Assembly: GCF_016725325.1 (NCBI RefSeq)
Contig: NZ_CP068083.1
Coordinates: 2,480,001 to 2,544,000 of the forward strand
Length of the DNA: 64,000 nucleotides
Origin: Sphingobacterium spiritivorum
GTDB taxonomy: Bacteria > Bacteroidota > Bacteroidia > Sphingobacteriales > Sphingobacteriaceae
Reading direction: 5' to 3'
Shown: positions 8,555 through 17,002 of the stretch, one piece after another
Layout: each line of letters begins with the position of its first letter
How positions within the stretch are numbered: position 1 is the stretch's first letter
Program-made: the position numbers and the translations under genes
The notes under the pieces: model-generated
The model's input: the letters and a program-made list of their open reading frames with translations, nothing else
Database searches by the model: none
Told to the model about the DNA's origin: nothing

Positions 8555-10129
8555 CTATTTATCCCACCAAACTTTATTATAGAATTTATCGTTATCCTTA
8601 ATCTGCTGAGACATGTTCATATTATCAGCATATTCTTTACTCGGATATTTGAATCGGTCTAACGGTTTTGGAGTCTGCCCTGAGTCCTCTATATATCGTA
8701 ATACAGGATGATTGTACCGTCTTATATCAGCCCATGCTTCATACATCTGCAGCGGACCAAAATGAATCCAGCGTTGTATTCCGATTGCTTCGTCCTTACC
8801 AATACCGGGATTTTGATAGTAATTGGTAAAGTAGTAATTCGCTACATCTTCTTTCTGAGCATCAGTAGGAGGGGTTAAAGTACCTACTTCTACACCATTA
8901 TTTTTAGTGTTGAGATTTCTTACATAGTAATACCAATCGATAGATTGTTTAATGCCGGTTTTGAATGCGGTTTCTGCGGCAGCTCCTTGTAAAACTTCTG
9001 CTTTCAAAAATTGAGTTTCTGCTGCTGTAAACAATACACCGGGTAAAAAGTTATTGAAACGCATTGTTGTGGAGTCAATGAAGGAATACAAATTGTTGTT
9101 CAAAGAATCCGAAACGTCCTGTGTGGCTGTTGATAAGGGGTTTATTCCTGCATAGTTTCCGTTTATGTTCTTTGCAAACATGACACGTAATCTGGGATCT
9201 GAAAAACTACCTTTTTTTAGAATATCCAGCATGGCCTTTCCTGCTACTACTCCGGAGAATCCGCCTCGTGGTCCTCCTTCATGCTGATTGTCGATGGCAA
9301 AAAGATTTGGTCCCTTTGAGGCAATAAGTGCATTATCGGCATTACTTTCAATCAATGGGTTTTGCGCAGGATTATTCAGTATAGTAGAAATTTCCTGATT
9401 TGCCGAAGTACCCATTTCCGGAGTTCCTTTTACCCTTACTAAAAGACGTAAGCGCAGTGAATTTGTTAATTTCTGCCATTGAGATGATTTTCCTGCATAG
9501 ATAAAATCAAATTTGGTTAACATAGTGCTGCCCAGTGAAGTAGGTTGAGGCGTGGTAACCAGAAATGCTGCGTTTTCACGAAGACGGGTCAGCATAAAAT
9601 TATATATATCCTGCTGTGTGTCATATTTTGGAAATACAATCTGATTACTGCTGCGGATATAGCCTGCTTCACTAAAAGGAATGTCTCCCCACATATCCGT
9701 TTTCTTGACCAATTCGTTAATTAGTATAGCATCTGAAGCAATCATCATATGTTTGTAGTCGGCTTTTTTTGTTTCATCTAATGCATTGTATTTAGTTTCT
9801 ATTTCTCTGTATAATTGCAGGATTTCAGTATAAAATCTGTTCCAGTGATCCAATACATAGGTGTCTGTTGGATTGTAACGGTTTAGCCCGTTTTGATAAC
9901 CTACTATTTGGGTGTAGACACCAACTGTACTTTTCTGTAAGGTAGTCAGATCCCAATATTGCATATGGTACCTGCTTAATGTAGAGAATTTTCCAAAAAG
10001 TGTTTCTACACTTGCTGTCTGACTGTTGTCCGGATTATAGTAATCCTCTTTTAACTGCTCTTTACATCCTGTTATAAAAATGGGAAGTAATGCAATTATC
10101 AAATAGGATAGTTTTAATGTCGTTTTCAT
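8555..10129 (-). CDS. SusD/RagB-like outer-membrane lipoprotein, cassette 3
   Basis: 524 aa. A signal peptide with the lipobox FITGC (Cys about residue 22) marks a surface lipoprotein partnered with the receptor that ends 22 bp upstream. KEDYYNPDNSQT at the mature start, FTAAETQFLKAEVL and IGIQRWIHFGPLQMYEAW are typical of SusD-like_2 proteins. It is clearly diverged from the cassette 2 SusD, so the two pairs probably bind different ligands. A terminator follows directly. Confidence 0.93.
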   Translation of the reverse strand: MKTTLKLSYLIIALLPIFITGCKEQLKEDYYNPDNSQTASVETLFGKFSTLSRYHMQYWDLTTLQKSTVGVYTQIVGYQNGLNRYNPTDTYVLDHWNRFYTEILQLYREIETKYNALDETKKADYKHMMIASDAILINELVKKTDMWGDIPFSEAGYIRSSNQIVFPKYDTQQDIYNFMLTRLRENAAFLVTTPQPTSLGSTMLTKFDFIYAGKSSQWQKLTNSLRLRLLVRVKGTPEMGTSANQEISTILNNPAQNPLIESNADNALIASKGPNLFAIDNQHEGGPRGGFSGVVAGKAMLDILKKGSFSDPRLRVMFAKNINGNYAGINPLSTATQDVSDSLNNNLYSFIDSTTMRFNNFLPGVLFTAAETQFLKAEVLQGAAAETAFKTGIKQSIDWYYYVRNLNTKNNGVEVGTLTPPTDAQKEDVANYYFTNYYQNPGIGKDEAIGIQRWIHFGPLQMYEAWADIRRYNHPVLRYIEDSGQTPKPLDRFKYPSKEYADNMNMSQQIKDNDKFYNKVWWDK

Positions 10130-10151
10130 GTTATCTGCTTTTAGTTGTGAT

Positions 10152-13100
10152 TTAAATTCCGAATTTTAGCGAGAATCCGTATGATCTGCTAGTTGGTATT
10201 CCATAGCGGTCTAATCCCATTTCACGTGGAGTTGTTCCGATTGCAGACTCAGGGTCTATATTCGGTACGTTTTTGTAAATGTAAAATAGATTTCTGCCGA
10301 TCAGAGAGAGCGTCACATTGCGGGCTTTTAATCTGGTCGCAAGTCGGGCTGGAAGGGTATACGAAAGAGTAACCTCACGAAGTTTTACATATGAATTATC
10401 ATAGATTTGATTGTCGTAAATTCCTGAATTCCAGTAATTATTAAATAAATAGTAATAAGAGGCCAACATTATTGTATTATTCTTGGTACCATCCTCTTTG
10501 TATCCATCTGAAATAATCCCGTCATCAAAGATACGTCCACCAAATTTGGCATCACCAGGGACAGGTGTTCCAGGTTGAACAGCAACATTTTTACCATCAG
10601 CAGCCACATAATAACTTATTCCTCCACGAGCAGCGTCGCGCCCCTGTAGGGTGGATGCTAGTTTTCCCGAAGCTGTATTCTGATAATTGGATAATGAAAA
10701 GATATCTCCGCCTATACGATAATCTATTAAGGCTGTTAATCCGATTTTTCCGCTTCCGGTATCAAAAGAAATATTGTTAGTGATTCCCCCAATTCCCTTT
10801 GGAGTCACATTTCCTCTTACTGATGGTGTATTATCTTTTATATAATATCCTTCATCATCGACCAGTTTATTACCATTTTGGTCAAGCTTGTAAGAATAGG
10901 TCATAATATCTCCATATGCAGCATTTGGTGATGCCACGACCATTACGGCATTGTTATCTATATCTGCTAATTTCACGTATTGTCCTCCGGTCGGTAATTC
11001 AGAAATGCGATTCCGGTTAAAGGAAAAGTTCACTCCGACATTGTAATTCCAGACTTCATTTTTAACCGGATTAGCATTCAGTCCGATCTCTAATCCATAG
11101 TTTGTCATTTTTGCGAGATTTGACAACATCGATGTCACACCTGAAGATCCCGGTACATCAATATAGGTTATCTGATCTTTAATTGCATTGTTATAGTAAG
11201 TTATGTCCACTCCGATTCTGTTGTCGAAAAGTTTAGATTCCAAGCCGACTTCAAATTCTCTTTTACGCTCAGGTCTGATATAATCATTCCCATAGACTGT
11301 GGGCCAGAAATTGACAATGACACCGTTGATTGTTTCCTGTTTGTAGGCATTGTTTGCGGCATAGGCAGATAGATCATTACCTACAAATCCGTAAGCCGTA
11401 CGTAATTTGGAATAGTTTAGCCAATCTGGTCTATTAGCTAAAGATTCGGATATAATCCAACTTAGGCTCATAGATGGATATGTAAAACTATTATTTGCGG
11501 GAGGAAGTGTAGATGAGCTTTCCCTTCTTACAGAAAATTCTCCAAACAACAGATTTTTATATCCCAAAGTTGCTATTCCGAAAATACCTGTCCGTGTTAC
11601 TTTTCCTCTTCCAAACCCTGTGTTAACTCTGTCTAGGGAATTATTGAGACTGAAAAAGTTTTCCTGTACCAAACCTCCGGCAGTAGCTATGGATGTGTAT
11701 TGATTTTTTTCTTGCTTTAGCATTGCTCCTAAGGAAATCCCTACTTCAAAGTCATTAAAGGATTTATTGTAACTGCTAAGGAAGTCACCGTAAGTAACAC
11801 GCTGATTGCCATTTCTTGTCCCATAATATCCGCTATTTGCAAAGGCAACGTTTTGCGTATTTGGATTCTCTGTTTCATTATTATTCGAAGTAAGGTCATT
11901 TCCTAGTCTGATACGAAAGGATAGCGGATCAATGGGTTTATAGTTTAATGTGGCGGAAGTGATAAACCTGTTTTCTCTTGTCATGTCTTTGTTTACCAGG
12001 TTGTTCCATAAAATATTCTGCATGTATTGAGTTGCAGATGTTCCATATAATATATATTCTTCCGGATCCCAGGTTTTGTTGTTAGTAAACTGGTATCCTT
12101 TGGCAGTTTTGTACTTACTTCTTACTACTTCAGCCTTTTCTGCAAGGTTGTAACCATAAGCATTCACGTTGTTAATGAGATAAGGCCGGTTAAGCGTATA
12201 TGTATTGATATAGGAAGTGGTAAGGTCAAATGTGATCTTTTTGGAAACATTCAGTGTTCCATTGAAGTTGAAGTTGTTACGGTTTTGTTTGGTGCCTGGT
12301 GATATGCCTTTGAAATCATTTCTGTTATAAGAAAAACGAAACGACCCCAGATCTCCGGCATTGGACAGGGATAAACTGTAGTTGTTTGTACCCCCATTAT
12401 CATACAGCTTCTTCATGCCATTGGGTTGTGCACTGTATTGCCGGATTTCACCGTCCCACCACATGACATCTCTGTTGTCAAACTTAGGTCCGTAGTTGCC
12501 CCATGATCCCATTGAAGGTCTGATGTATGATTTGCCATCTCTTCCGGTGGTTTTGAAGAAGCCATCTGCATCTGAGCCGGCAGTTAACAAACCATTGGGA
12601 CCAGTCCAGCCATAGCCAGGGCCAAATTCATGTTGAAATTCAGGCAAAAAGGCAAGTCTTTCAGACTGCATATTCATATTGAAGTCAATCCCAAGGCCCG
12701 TTTTTTGTGATCCTTTTTTAGTTGTAATAACTAAGACTCCACCTACGGCTTCAGAACCATACAGTGCGGAGGCAGGAGCTCCTTTTAATATGGAGATAGA
12801 TTCTATGTCGTTGGGATTTACATCAAGCAATCCATTTCCCATAATCCGAGATTCATCCCACATGCCTTGGGTATTGGCTTCTCCGTTTCGGATAGGAATC
12901 CCATCCAGAATAATTAAAGGTTGTCTTGCAAAACTGATAGAGTTTTGTCCCCGAATAGTAATGCCACTCGCTGCGATCTGACCGCCGGGTGAGGTCTGTA
13001 TACGTACTCCCGGAGCCTTACCGTACAGAGAGGCACCAATACTGGGAGATCCTTCCTGTATATCCTCTGCTTTAACAGTACTGACGGCATAGCCTAATTT

Positions 13101-13451
13101 TCTTTGATCGCGTTTAATCCCCATCGCTGTGACTACGACTTCCTCCAAAGCTCCTTCATCTGCGGTTAAGGTTACATTAATCGTTTTAGTGGAACCCACT
13201 GAAATTTCCTGAGAAATGTATCCTACCATAGAAAAACGTAATTTTTCTCCTGATGAAGCCTGAATGGAATAACTTCCATCCGATCCGGATTGGGTACCTC
13301 TGGAAGTGCCTTTTACAGCAATGTTTACTCCCGGTAAATTTCCATTCGCATTCGTTACTTTTCCTGTAACGATCTGCTGTGCACATACACTTGTTATCGA
13401 GAAGATCGATAGTAGCATGATTGTGCAACATGTTTGATAGAACTGTTTCAT
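10152..13451 (-). CDS. SusC/RagA-type TonB-dependent receptor, cassette 3
   Basis: 1099 aa from the ATG at 13451. A longer in-frame start at 13514 would overlap the upstream ROK gene and add 21 residues before the signal peptide, so I reject it. The order is signal peptide (MKQFYQTCC to VCAQQ), carboxypeptidase-like domain, EEVVVTAMGIKR segment, plug (KAPGVRI, IRGQNSIS, LKGAPASALYGSEAVGG), then a large barrel ending in GFSLKFGI. It starts 5 bp after the ROK stop, and susD follows 22 bp after its own stop. Similarity to the cassette 2 receptor is highest in the first 115 residues and weak in the barrel. Confidence 0.96.
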   Translation of the reverse strand: MKQFYQTCCTIMLLSIFSITSVCAQQIVTGKVTNANGNLPGVNIAVKGTSRGTQSGSDGSYSIQASSGEKLRFSMVGYISQEISVGSTKTINVTLTADEGALEEVVVTAMGIKRDQRKLGYAVSTVKAEDIQEGSPSIGASLYGKAPGVRIQTSPGGQIAASGITIRGQNSISFARQPLIILDGIPIRNGEANTQGMWDESRIMGNGLLDVNPNDIESISILKGAPASALYGSEAVGGVLVITTKKGSQKTGLGIDFNMNMQSERLAFLPEFQHEFGPGYGWTGPNGLLTAGSDADGFFKTTGRDGKSYIRPSMGSWGNYGPKFDNRDVMWWDGEIRQYSAQPNGMKKLYDNGGTNNYSLSLSNAGDLGSFRFSYNRNDFKGISPGTKQNRNNFNFNGTLNVSKKITFDLTTSYINTYTLNRPYLINNVNAYGYNLAEKAEVVRSKYKTAKGYQFTNNKTWDPEEYILYGTSATQYMQNILWNNLVNKDMTRENRFITSATLNYKPIDPLSFRIRLGNDLTSNNNETENPNTQNVAFANSGYYGTRNGNQRVTYGDFLSSYNKSFNDFEVGISLGAMLKQEKNQYTSIATAGGLVQENFFSLNNSLDRVNTGFGRGKVTRTGIFGIATLGYKNLLFGEFSVRRESSSTLPPANNSFTYPSMSLSWIISESLANRPDWLNYSKLRTAYGFVGNDLSAYAANNAYKQETINGVIVNFWPTVYGNDYIRPERKREFEVGLESKLFDNRIGVDITYYNNAIKDQITYIDVPGSSGVTSMLSNLAKMTNYGLEIGLNANPVKNEVWNYNVGVNFSFNRNRISELPTGGQYVKLADIDNNAVMVVASPNAAYGDIMTYSYKLDQNGNKLVDDEGYYIKDNTPSVRGNVTPKGIGGITNNISFDTGSGKIGLTALIDYRIGGDIFSLSNYQNTASGKLASTLQGRDAARGGISYYVAADGKNVAVQPGTPVPGDAKFGGRIFDDGIISDGYKEDGTKNNTIMLASYYYLFNNYWNSGIYDNQIYDNSYVKLREVTLSYTLPARLATRLKARNVTLSLIGRNLFYIYKNVPNIDPESAIGTTPREMGLDRYGIPTSRSYGFSLKFGI

Positions 13452-13452
13452 G
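13390..13452. repeat. 63-bp near-identical repeat, copy B (receptor signal peptide)
   Basis: Pairs with 7078-7140 with two mismatches in 63 bp and the same orientation. Recombination between the copies would delete or duplicate a 6.3-kb unit containing one susC, one susD and one ROK gene. Confidence 0.9.
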
Positions 13453-13456
13453 TTAG

Positions 13457-14665
13457 TTATTGATTTAGTAGTGAGTTTACAAGATTTTCGAGTGAGTATT
13501 CCAGAACTATGCAAGCTGAGCCTATCAACTGCGCCCTGTCTGTCATATTTGATATAATAATGGTTGTCTTTTGTGCTATTTTGGGAATACAGAATTCATT
13601 AATGGCGGTTTGGATTTGCGGCATCAGAATAGATCCGGCCTGCGCACCTCTGCCACTTAGTATAATTTTTTCCGGATTTAAAATATGTATAAGTGTTGCT
13701 ATTCCTTTGCCAAGCATATAACCGGACTTAGCCAGTGCGGAAATAGCCAGCTGATCACCTTCGAGGGAGGATTGAATTAATAGATGACTATTTCCAGGTT
13801 TGTTATTGGTTAGTTGATGTGCTAATATAGATTTCTCTCCGCTTTTAAGCTTTTCCTCTGCAAATTCCACTGCAGCGGGCAGGGACGCTTCGACTTCTAA
13901 GCATCCTCTTTTTCCACAAGAGCATAGCTTGTTGCTGTCAGATAATGGAATATGGCTAAACTCTCCGGCATACCCGCTGTATCCTCTGAATAATTTATTA
14001 TCAACAATAATTCCCAATCCTACACCCCAACCAATATTTATAATGAGCGCATGTGACGTGTCTTTGGCTTTTCCAAAATATTGCTCTGCGATTGCTATTG
14101 CCGATGAATCATTTTCTAAAAATGTAGGTATCTGAAACTTATGCCCGATATTACGTTTGATATGGAATAAATTCTCATTTTTATCTGCGTATGAACCATT
14201 GGTGCCAAGTATATTATCAACAAAACCCGGCATGCTTATTCCGATGCCTAGAATATTATGCTGATTGTAATTGCCTTGATTAAGTATATTTTCTATTGAT
14301 TCAACAATGTTTTGAAAAGTAAGGTCGGGGTTGTTTAAGTTATTTTCAAGTGTAAGAATGGGGGTTTGCTCCTCATTGGACATATTATAGATTACAGTCC
14401 GAATGTAATGCTGATCCACTGCCACGGAAAGAATGAATTTGTTTAGTTTCGGATTAATACTGTATCGGGTTGGTCTGCGCCCTCCTGTACTGGGAGCCAG
14501 GCCATCATCTATAATCAACTGATCATAGTAAAGTTCGTTAATAATTTTACTTATACTGGGAATGCTTTTTTTTGTCTTAGCACTCAGTTCTGCAATGGAA
14601 TGAGCTTTATTGTAGTATAATATATTCATTATAAGCTCTTTGTGGCTTAAGTTTGATTTGTCCAT
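13457..14665 (-). CDS. ROK-family transcriptional regulator, cassette 3
   Basis: 402 aa, third member of the local ROK family. The winged helix-turn-helix (HSIAELSAKTKKSIPSISKI, STGGRRPTRY) is followed by the sensor domain with FLENDSSA and the zinc motif CSCGKRGCLE. The DxGxT kinase loop is replaced by DQHYI. It heads the cassette; susC begins 5 bp after its stop. The promoter lies about 40 nt upstream. Role as a local activator or repressor is inferred from the family; the ligand is unknown. Confidence 0.93.
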   Translation of the reverse strand: MDKSNLSHKELIMNILYYNKAHSIAELSAKTKKSIPSISKIINELYYDQLIIDDGLAPSTGGRRPTRYSINPKLNKFILSVAVDQHYIRTVIYNMSNEEQTPILTLENNLNNPDLTFQNIVESIENILNQGNYNQHNILGIGISMPGFVDNILGTNGSYADKNENLFHIKRNIGHKFQIPTFLENDSSAIAIAEQYFGKAKDTSHALIINIGWGVGLGIIVDNKLFRGYSGYAGEFSHIPLSDSNKLCSCGKRGCLEVEASLPAAVEFAEEKLKSGEKSILAHQLTNNKPGNSHLLIQSSLEGDQLAISALAKSGYMLGKGIATLIHILNPEKIILSGRGAQAGSILMPQIQTAINEFCIPKIAQKTTIIISNMTDRAQLIGSACIVLEYSLENLVNSLLNQ

Positions 14666-14705
14666 TTTAGGTTAATGTAGTTAGTTTACTTTGTTGTGAT
14701 TAAGA

Positions 14706-14765
14706 TAAAGTTAATATAAATATTTTTTAACTTCAAAATATTTTACACAAAAATTATAAAGTATT
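14706..14765 (-). promoter_or_regulatory. Promoter of cassette 3 with conserved upstream box
   Basis: AATACTT (14759-14765), TTTG (14734-14737) and TAACTTTA (14706-14713) on the minus strand have the same spacing as in the other two cassettes. AAGTT directly after TTTG is also shared by all three. Confidence 0.7.
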
Positions 14766-15140
14766 TTTTATTGAAATTAACAAATAATCTCTTTATGTTA
14801 ATTTTTATTGAATTTCTGCAGTTTTGATTTTGTTTTATTCATTTTTTTAGGTTTTATTCTGAAAGTTACTTTCAGTATTAAATTTTGAATAACATTTATA
14901 AATTTTCTTTACTTTTAGAAATTAACTTGTTGTTAATAGAAATGCTCGTTTGTATTCTGTTAGCGGGAAGGATAAGTGTGCGCGCATCTTTGTGCGTGTT
15001 TTAGTATTAAAAATGCTTCAAAAAATATGTTTTTATTAAATTGTACGAGAGCAATTCAAATATTTTCTATATTAGCTCCTGTAATCCTATTTTATATCAA
15101 ACAACTTCTTACTTCAAAATAAGAACACACACATTGTCCC
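14766..15140. other. AT-rich intergenic region between the array and nagX
   Basis: No gene seen. Together with the cassette 3 promoter the gap is 475 bp. It should contain the nagX promoter; a TTTTG followed 22 nt later by TACTTTTA (14910-14917) is a weak candidate with a long leader. There is a short GC-rich patch near 14978-14995 of no evident meaning. Confidence 0.4.
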
Positions 15141-16355
15141 ATGAAACAACGTTATTATTCTCTGGATGTATTTAGAGGAGCTACTGTCGCACTTATGATC
15201 ATGGTTAATAATCCTGGATCATGGGGGCATATGTTTGCGCCTCTTAAACATGCGGAATGGCATGGCTGTACACCTACAGATCTTGTTTTTCCATTTTTTC
15301 TGTTTGCAGTCGGAAACGCAATGTCTTTTGTTATTCCGCGGTTACAGGAGGCTGGACCTGCTGTTTTCTGGCAAAAAGTATTGAAGAGAACAGTTCTTAT
15401 ATTTTTAATAGGTCTGTTTATCAACTGGTGGCCTTTTGTGCAATGGGCGCAGGATACGCTTGTCTTTAAGCAATGGAGTTATGCAGATGATCCGATGCGT
15501 GGAGTGCGTATATTAGGTGTATTACAGCGGATAGCATTAGCGTATTGTTTTGCCTCTATCATTGCTTACTATTTCAGGGAAAAGGCTATTATCTGGATTT
15601 CAGCCTTGATTTTAGTGTTGTACTGGGCTATCTGTGCATTTATGGGAACATCCGGAGATCCATACAGTTTACAAGGCTGGTTCGGTACCGCATACGACAT
15701 TCAGATTTTAGGAGTTGCCCATGTGTATAAAGGAGAGGGAGTTCCTTTTGATCCGGAGGGGTTGATGAGTACATTGCCTGCAATTGTACAAGTTGTACTG
15801 GGGTATCTTGCCGGTACTTATATCAAGAAGCAGGGGCAGGTAGATTGGTTATGGAAAAAAGTTCCTGCATCTCATGAACCACACTTTAAATTATTGTCCG
15901 GATTGTTTGTGACCGGTTTTATTTTGGTTGTTCTGGCATGGGTATGGTCTTTAGGTTTTCCGATCAATAAGAAGATATGGACGAGTTCGTATGTATTGTA
16001 TACAACGGGTTTGGGTATAATGACGATAGGAGGTATGATCTGGTTTATAGAGGTTCAAGGTGTTAAAAATAGTCTGACACGATTTTTTGATGTATTCGGA
16101 AAAAATCCTTTGTTCATCTTTGTGTTAAGTGGTTTGTTACCTCGTTTAGTCGGATTATGGCGGATACCGGACGGAGTAGGAGAGGATGGTCTGCCGGTTT
16201 ATACCAATGCGCTCAACTGGTTCTATTCTCATGTTTGTGCACAATTGCCAGGTCCGCCTGAAGTCGGATCTTTTGCGTATTCTCTATGCTTTCTTGCTTT
16301 TATGTGGGTGATCTGCTATATACTGGATAAAAAGAAAATTTATATAAAGGTGTAA
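15141..16355 (+). CDS. NagX/HGSNAT-like membrane acyltransferase family protein (COG4299)
   Basis: 404 aa with about ten hydrophobic segments. The N-terminus (YYSLDVFRGATVALMIMVNN) and the HAEWHGCTPTDLVFPFFLF segment are hallmarks of the family that includes human heparan-alpha-glucosaminide N-acetyltransferase and bacterial NagX; His in this segment is the likely acyl-transfer residue in HGSNAT. Bacterial members often accompany amino-sugar utilisation genes. It is divergent from the ROK-SusCD array, so a link to amino-sugar uptake is possible but not shown. No terminator is evident before rpsO, whose promoter lies directly after the stop. The exact substrate is uncertain. Confidence 0.85.
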   Translation: MKQRYYSLDVFRGATVALMIMVNNPGSWGHMFAPLKHAEWHGCTPTDLVFPFFLFAVGNAMSFVIPRLQEAGPAVFWQKVLKRTVLIFLIGLFINWWPFVQWAQDTLVFKQWSYADDPMRGVRILGVLQRIALAYCFASIIAYYFREKAIIWISALILVLYWAICAFMGTSGDPYSLQGWFGTAYDIQILGVAHVYKGEGVPFDPEGLMSTLPAIVQVVLGYLAGTYIKKQGQVDWLWKKVPASHEPHFKLLSGLFVTGFILVVLAWVWSLGFPINKKIWTSSYVLYTTGLGIMTIGGMIWFIEVQGVKNSLTRFFDVFGKNPLFIFVLSGLLPRLVGLWRIPDGVGEDGLPVYTNALNWFYSHVCAQLPGPPEVGSFAYSLCFLAFMWVICYILDKKKIYIKV

Positions 16356-16372
16356 TTTTAAGTTTTAATACC

Positions 16373-16380
16373 TATCTTTG
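16373..16380 (+). promoter_or_regulatory. -7 element of rpsO
   Basis: TATCTTTG is a perfect match to the Bacteroidota TAnnTTTG element, 45 nt before the rpsO start and 17 nt after the preceding stop. A clear TTTG at -33 is not seen. Confidence 0.6.
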
Positions 16381-16424
16381 CAGCCAATTAACAGAATTTT
16401 TAACGCTTTAATATTATTCAAGAG

Positions 16425-16703
16425 ATGTATTTAAGTAAAGAGTACAAAGCTGATATCTTCGCAGAATTTGCCGGAGCAGCTACAAACACAGGATCTACTG
16501 AAGGTCAGGTGGCATTATTCACTAAAAGAATTGCTCACTTAACTGGGCATTTGAAAAACAACAGAAAAGACTTCGCAACACAACGTTCACTACAGAAATT
16601 AGTAGGTAAACGTCGTTCTTTGTTAGCATATCTTTACAAGAAAGATATCGAAAGATATCGTGCGATCATCAAAGGCTTAGGTTTACGTGATATTATCAAA
16701 TAA
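16425..16703 (+). CDS. rpsO: 30S ribosomal protein S15
   Basis: 92 aa, the usual length. The pattern GSTEGQVALFTKRIAHLTGHLKNN and the RRSLLAYLYKKDIERYRAII segment are characteristic of S15, which binds 16S rRNA in the platform of the small subunit. It is followed by a terminator and then pnp, the rpsO-pnp order found in many bacteria; here pnp also has its own promoter. Confidence 0.98.
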   Translation: MYLSKEYKADIFAEFAGAATNTGSTEGQVALFTKRIAHLTGHLKNNRKDFATQRSLQKLVGKRRSLLAYLYKKDIERYRAIIKGLGLRDIIK

Positions 16704-16722
16704 GCTTTTAGTAAAACACATG

Positions 16723-16760
16723 AAAAGGCTGTTCATCGAAAGATAAGCAGCCTTTTTTTA
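16723..16760 (+). terminator. Terminator after rpsO
   Basis: A 9-bp stem (16723-16731 with 16748-16756) and a 16-nt loop are followed by a T run. It lies 20 bp after the rpsO stop. Confidence 0.75.
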
Positions 16761-17002
16761 TGGTTAATGATCTAATTGGAAAGGGATAGAGCCTTTCTTT
16801 TAAGCTTGATATCTCCTGTAATTTGCAACATATACCGACCTCCGGTTAAAGTCTTGCCTGCCGGTAAGGTATTTTGGTGGATAACTCCTCGTAAGGACTG
16901 TTTCACTTTAGATATTTTATCTTACCTTTGTGCTGAATTTAAAAGTTTTAATATATTGACGCGCTGCCAAAATGATGAAAAGCGTGTCGCAATGAACAAA
17001 AA
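16761..17002 (+). promoter_or_regulatory. Leader region and promoter of pnp
   Basis: TACCTTTG at 16923-16930 matches TAnnTTTG, with TTT rather than TTTG at the -33 position (16901-16903). This gives a leader of about 65 nt. A possible open frame at 16776-17006 lacks family features, crosses this promoter and overlaps pnp, so I do not call it a gene. Confidence 0.5.

Noticed and set aside
13452..13514. N-terminal extension of the cassette 3 receptor (in-frame start at 13514)
   Set aside because: It lies inside the ROK gene on the same strand, precedes a complete signal peptide and is absent from the two sister receptors.
14883..14917. TTTTG, 22 nt, TACTTTTA as nagX promoter
   Set aside because: Spacing is too long and the leader would be over 200 nt in AT-rich DNA where chance matches are common.
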